Shown here one piece after another: positions 5,147 through 6,538 of a stretch of 6,538 bases of DNA (position 1 is its first letter; every line of letters begins with the position of its first letter). The DNA comes from Pseudomonadales bacterium. GTDB lineage: Bacteria > Pseudomonadota > Gammaproteobacteria > Steroidobacterales > Steroidobacteraceae. The DNA lies in the NCBI GenBank assembly GCA_020442965.1, contig JAGRJB010000143.1, forward strand, positions 1-6,538. The letters run 5' to 3'. The translations under genes and the position numbers were made by a program. A model generated the notes under the pieces. The model was given only the letters and a program-made list of their open reading frames with translations, searched no databases and was not told where the DNA came from.

Positions 5147-6333
5147 GCCGGCCTGCGCGCGAGCTCGCAGTGCAGGCATCGATGGCATTCGACGAACGCG
5201 TCGCGAGCCATCGCATGAGGCTGCCGACCGATTTTCCCCTGTACAAGGGCGGCGCGCTGCGTGACGGCGTCGTTGCTTACGAAACATGGGGTCGGCTCAG
5301 CGCAAAGCGCGACAACGCCATTCTGCTGTTCACGGGGCTGTCCGCGTCTGCCCATGCGGCGGCGAGCCCGGCCGACCCGACGCCCGGTTGGTGGGAAGCA
5401 ATGATCGGCCCCGGTCGGGCGCTCGATACTGACAAGTGGTTTGTAATTTGCGTCAATTCGCTCGGCGGCTGCTTCGGTTCGACGGGGCCCGCATCGATCG
5501 ATCCCGCCGTTGGTCGCGTGTACGGCACTCGCTTCCCGGAACTGGCCGTCGAGGACATCGCTGCCGCCGGTCACGAACTCGTTCGCGGGCTCGGCATTGT
5601 TCAGCTCGATACGATCGTCGGCGCATCGCTTGGCGGCATGACCGTGCTTGCCTACGCAGCCCTGTTTCCGCGCAGCACACGGCGAGTTGTGAGCATTTCG
5701 GGCAGCGCCGCTGCCCGCCCATTTGCAATCGCGATGCGCTCGCTGCAACGCGAAGCGATCACGAGCGATCCGGACTGGCTGGCTGGCGACTACTCTGCGC
5801 ACCGCCGGCCGGCGGCGGGTATGCGAATGGCGCGCAAACTCGGCACCATCACGTATCGGTCCGCCGAAGAGTGGCAGCAACGCTTCGCACGCGCGCCGCG
5901 CCAGGCCGTCAAGCCCGGTGGCGCGCCCAACGACTTGCTGCGGGCCCCGTTCGGCGCCGGCTTCGCCATCGAGGACTATCTCGAGGCGCAGGCACAGAAA
6001 TTCTCCAGGACCTTCGACCCCAACTGCTACCTGTACCTGTCGCGTGCGATGGATCGCTTCGATCTCGCAGCACATCGCGGCTCGTTCGCCGCGGCCCTCG
6101 AGCCGGCCGGCATCGAGCACGCGCTCGTGATTGGCGTCTCGACAGACATCCTGTTCACGCCCGCTGAGCAGCGCGAAGTTGCACAGGCCTTTGAGCGTGC
6201 CGGTGCGCGTACCCGGTTGCTGATACTCGACTCGCTCGAAGGTCACGACGCTTTCCTGGTAGACATCGCGCAATTCGAGGTGGCGATCGGTGAGTTTCTC
6301 GCCGCTGATCGACGTCTTGGTGCGACTGGCTGA
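5143..6333 (+). CDS. MetX-family acyltransferase, probably L-serine O-succinyltransferase
   Basis: This 396-residue alpha/beta hydrolase belongs to the MetX family, which acylates homoserine or serine from acyl-CoA. The nucleophile is S162 in G-A-S-L-G-G-M, and the rest of the triad is D335 (G-V-S-T-D) and H368 (E-G-H-D-A-F-L). Other family marks are N-S-L-G-G-C-F-G-S-T-G-P-A-S-I-D-P (105-121) and F-P-E-L-A-V-E-D-I (131-139). The specificity segment reads T-G-L-S-A-S-A-H (64-71) instead of the H-A-L-(S/T)-G usual in homoserine acetyltransferases. It resembles the T-G-L-S-P-S-A-H of Xanthomonas-type serine O-succinyltransferases, which feed cysteine synthesis. Overlap with cysK (ATGA) supports serine as acceptor. 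Automatic pipelines would likely name it metX. Family membership is clear; succinyl-serine specificity is inferred from remembered sequences and context. Confidence 0.85.
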   Translation: MSRPARELAVQASMAFDERVASHRMRLPTDFPLYKGGALRDGVVAYETWGRLSAKRDNAILLFTGLSASAHAAASPADPTPGWWEAMIGPGRALDTDKWFVICVNSLGGCFGSTGPASIDPAVGRVYGTRFPELAVEDIAAAGHELVRGLGIVQLDTIVGASLGGMTVLAYAALFPRSTRRVVSISGSAAARPFAIAMRSLQREAITSDPDWLAGDYSAHRRPAAGMRMARKLGTITYRSAEEWQQRFARAPRQAVKPGGAPNDLLRAPFGAGFAIEDYLEAQAQKFSRTFDPNCYLYLSRAMDRFDLAAHRGSFAAALEPAGIEHALVIGVSTDILFTPAEQREVAQAFERAGARTRLLILDSLEGHDAFLVDIAQFEVAIGEFLAADRRLGATG

Positions 6334-6339
6334 AGCCAG
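6326..6339 (+). other. small hairpin holding the acyltransferase stop codon
   Basis: CTGGC and GCCAG pair to form a 5-bp stem with the loop TGAA, and the first three loop bases are the stop codon of the acyltransferase gene. There is no downstream T run, so it should not be an efficient terminator. It could slow 3' decay or affect expression of the following gene. A chance origin is equally possible. Confidence 0.3.
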
Positions 6340-6362
6340 CCCGCCGGCAGATAACTAACTTC

Positions 6363-6368
6363 AGAGGG
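6363..6368 (+). promoter_or_regulatory. ribosome binding site of the metY-like gene
   Basis: AGAGGG lies 5 nt before the ATG at 6374 and is the clearest Shine-Dalgarno sequence in the window. It fixes the start of the next gene. It suggests independent ribosome loading, unlike the two upstream genes, where coupling through overlap is likely. The 40-nt gap shows no good promoter, so the gene is probably on the cysK transcript. Confidence 0.7.
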
Positions 6369-6373
6369 ATCTC

Positions 6374-6538
6374 ATGCGACTCGAAACGATTGCCGTTCAC
6401 GGCGGCTATTCACCCGACCCGACCACCAAGGCGGTCGCGGTGCCCATCTACCAAACGACCTCGTATGCGTTCGACAGCGCACAGCACGGCGCAGACCTTT
6501 TTGACCTCAAGGTACCGGGCAACATCTACACCCGGATC
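6374..6538 (+). CDS. metY: O-acylhomoserine sulfhydrylase (MetY type), 5' part only
   Basis: The first 55 codons of a Cys/Met-metabolism PLP enzyme are present, and the frame is still open at the window edge. The protein starts M-R-L-E-T-I-A-V-H-G-G-Y and continues with V-P-I-Y-Q-T-T-S-Y-A-F (residues 23-33) and G-N-I-Y-T-R-I (49-55). The latter leads into the conserved M-N-P-T expected just outside. The H-G-A-D-L-F-D-L-K insertion is typical of O-acetylhomoserine aminocarboxypropyltransferase rather than of MetB. Such enzymes make homocysteine from acyl-homoserine and sulfide. The PLP lysine and substrate-specificity residues are not in the window, so acetyl versus succinyl preference cannot be judged. 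It follows the acyltransferase by 40 nt in the same direction. Confidence 0.88.
   Translation, partial: MRLETIAVHGGYSPDPTTKAVAVPIYQTTSYAFDSAQHGADLFDLKVPGNIYTRI

Noticed and set aside
5089..6273. A 394-codon minus-strand open frame antisense to the MetX-family gene.
   Set aside because: The plus-strand product has the full catalytic triad and family motifs. The antisense product is Arg/Ala/Gly-rich and recognisable as nothing, as expected from codon bias.

Overview
This GC-rich window looks like a chromosomal segment from a gammaproteobacterium, probably of the Xanthomonadales/Nevskiales/Steroidobacter type. The reasons are a tRNA-Tyr/tRNA-Gly/tRNA-Thr cluster of the kind that precedes tufB, a RluB-type pseudouridine synthase, a CysB regulator with the gammaproteobacterial inducer motif, and a MetX-like enzyme resembling the serine O-succinyltransferases known from Xanthomonas relatives. 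The taxon is inferred from remembered families and gene order, not from a search.

Left end (1-431, minus strand): a stable-RNA operon reading leftward. It has a strong sigma70-type promoter (403-431), tRNA-Tyr(GTA) at 299-384, tRNA-Gly(TCC) at 105-178, and the 5' end of a third tRNA at 1-27, presumably Thr(GGT) and then tufB beyond the edge. Both complete tRNAs have genomically encoded CCA ends. The non-coding gap 385-668 holds this promoter, an inverted repeat (454-501), a four-unit 10-bp tandem repeat (511-550) and a lone perfect TATAAT (605-610). I see no convincing gene in it.

Middle (669-4120, minus strand): three tightly packed genes, transcribed cysB-like regulator, then rluB, then an amidohydrolase of the N-acyl-D-amino-acid deacylase family. 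The first two overlap by ATGA and the next pair is 3 nt apart, so they are probably one transcript. The amidohydrolase has lost the HxH metal motif and the metal-bridging cysteine of classical D-aminoacylases but keeps the two later histidines and the aspartate.

Right part (4205-6538, plus strand), divergent from cysB: a cysteine synthase (cysK type), a MetX-family acyltransferase that reads most like L-serine O-succinyltransferase, and the start of a MetY-type sulfhydrylase. The first two overlap by ATGA. The 84-bp divergent region carries an inverted repeat with T-N11-A spacing (4135-4149), a good candidate operator for the CysB-like protein. Together the genes suggest a local sulfur-assimilation unit: serine is acylated (probably succinylated), cysteine synthase replaces the acyl group with sulfide, and the MetY-type enzyme does the analogous step on an acyl-homoserine. 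I found no CRISPR array, insertion sequence or phage gene.
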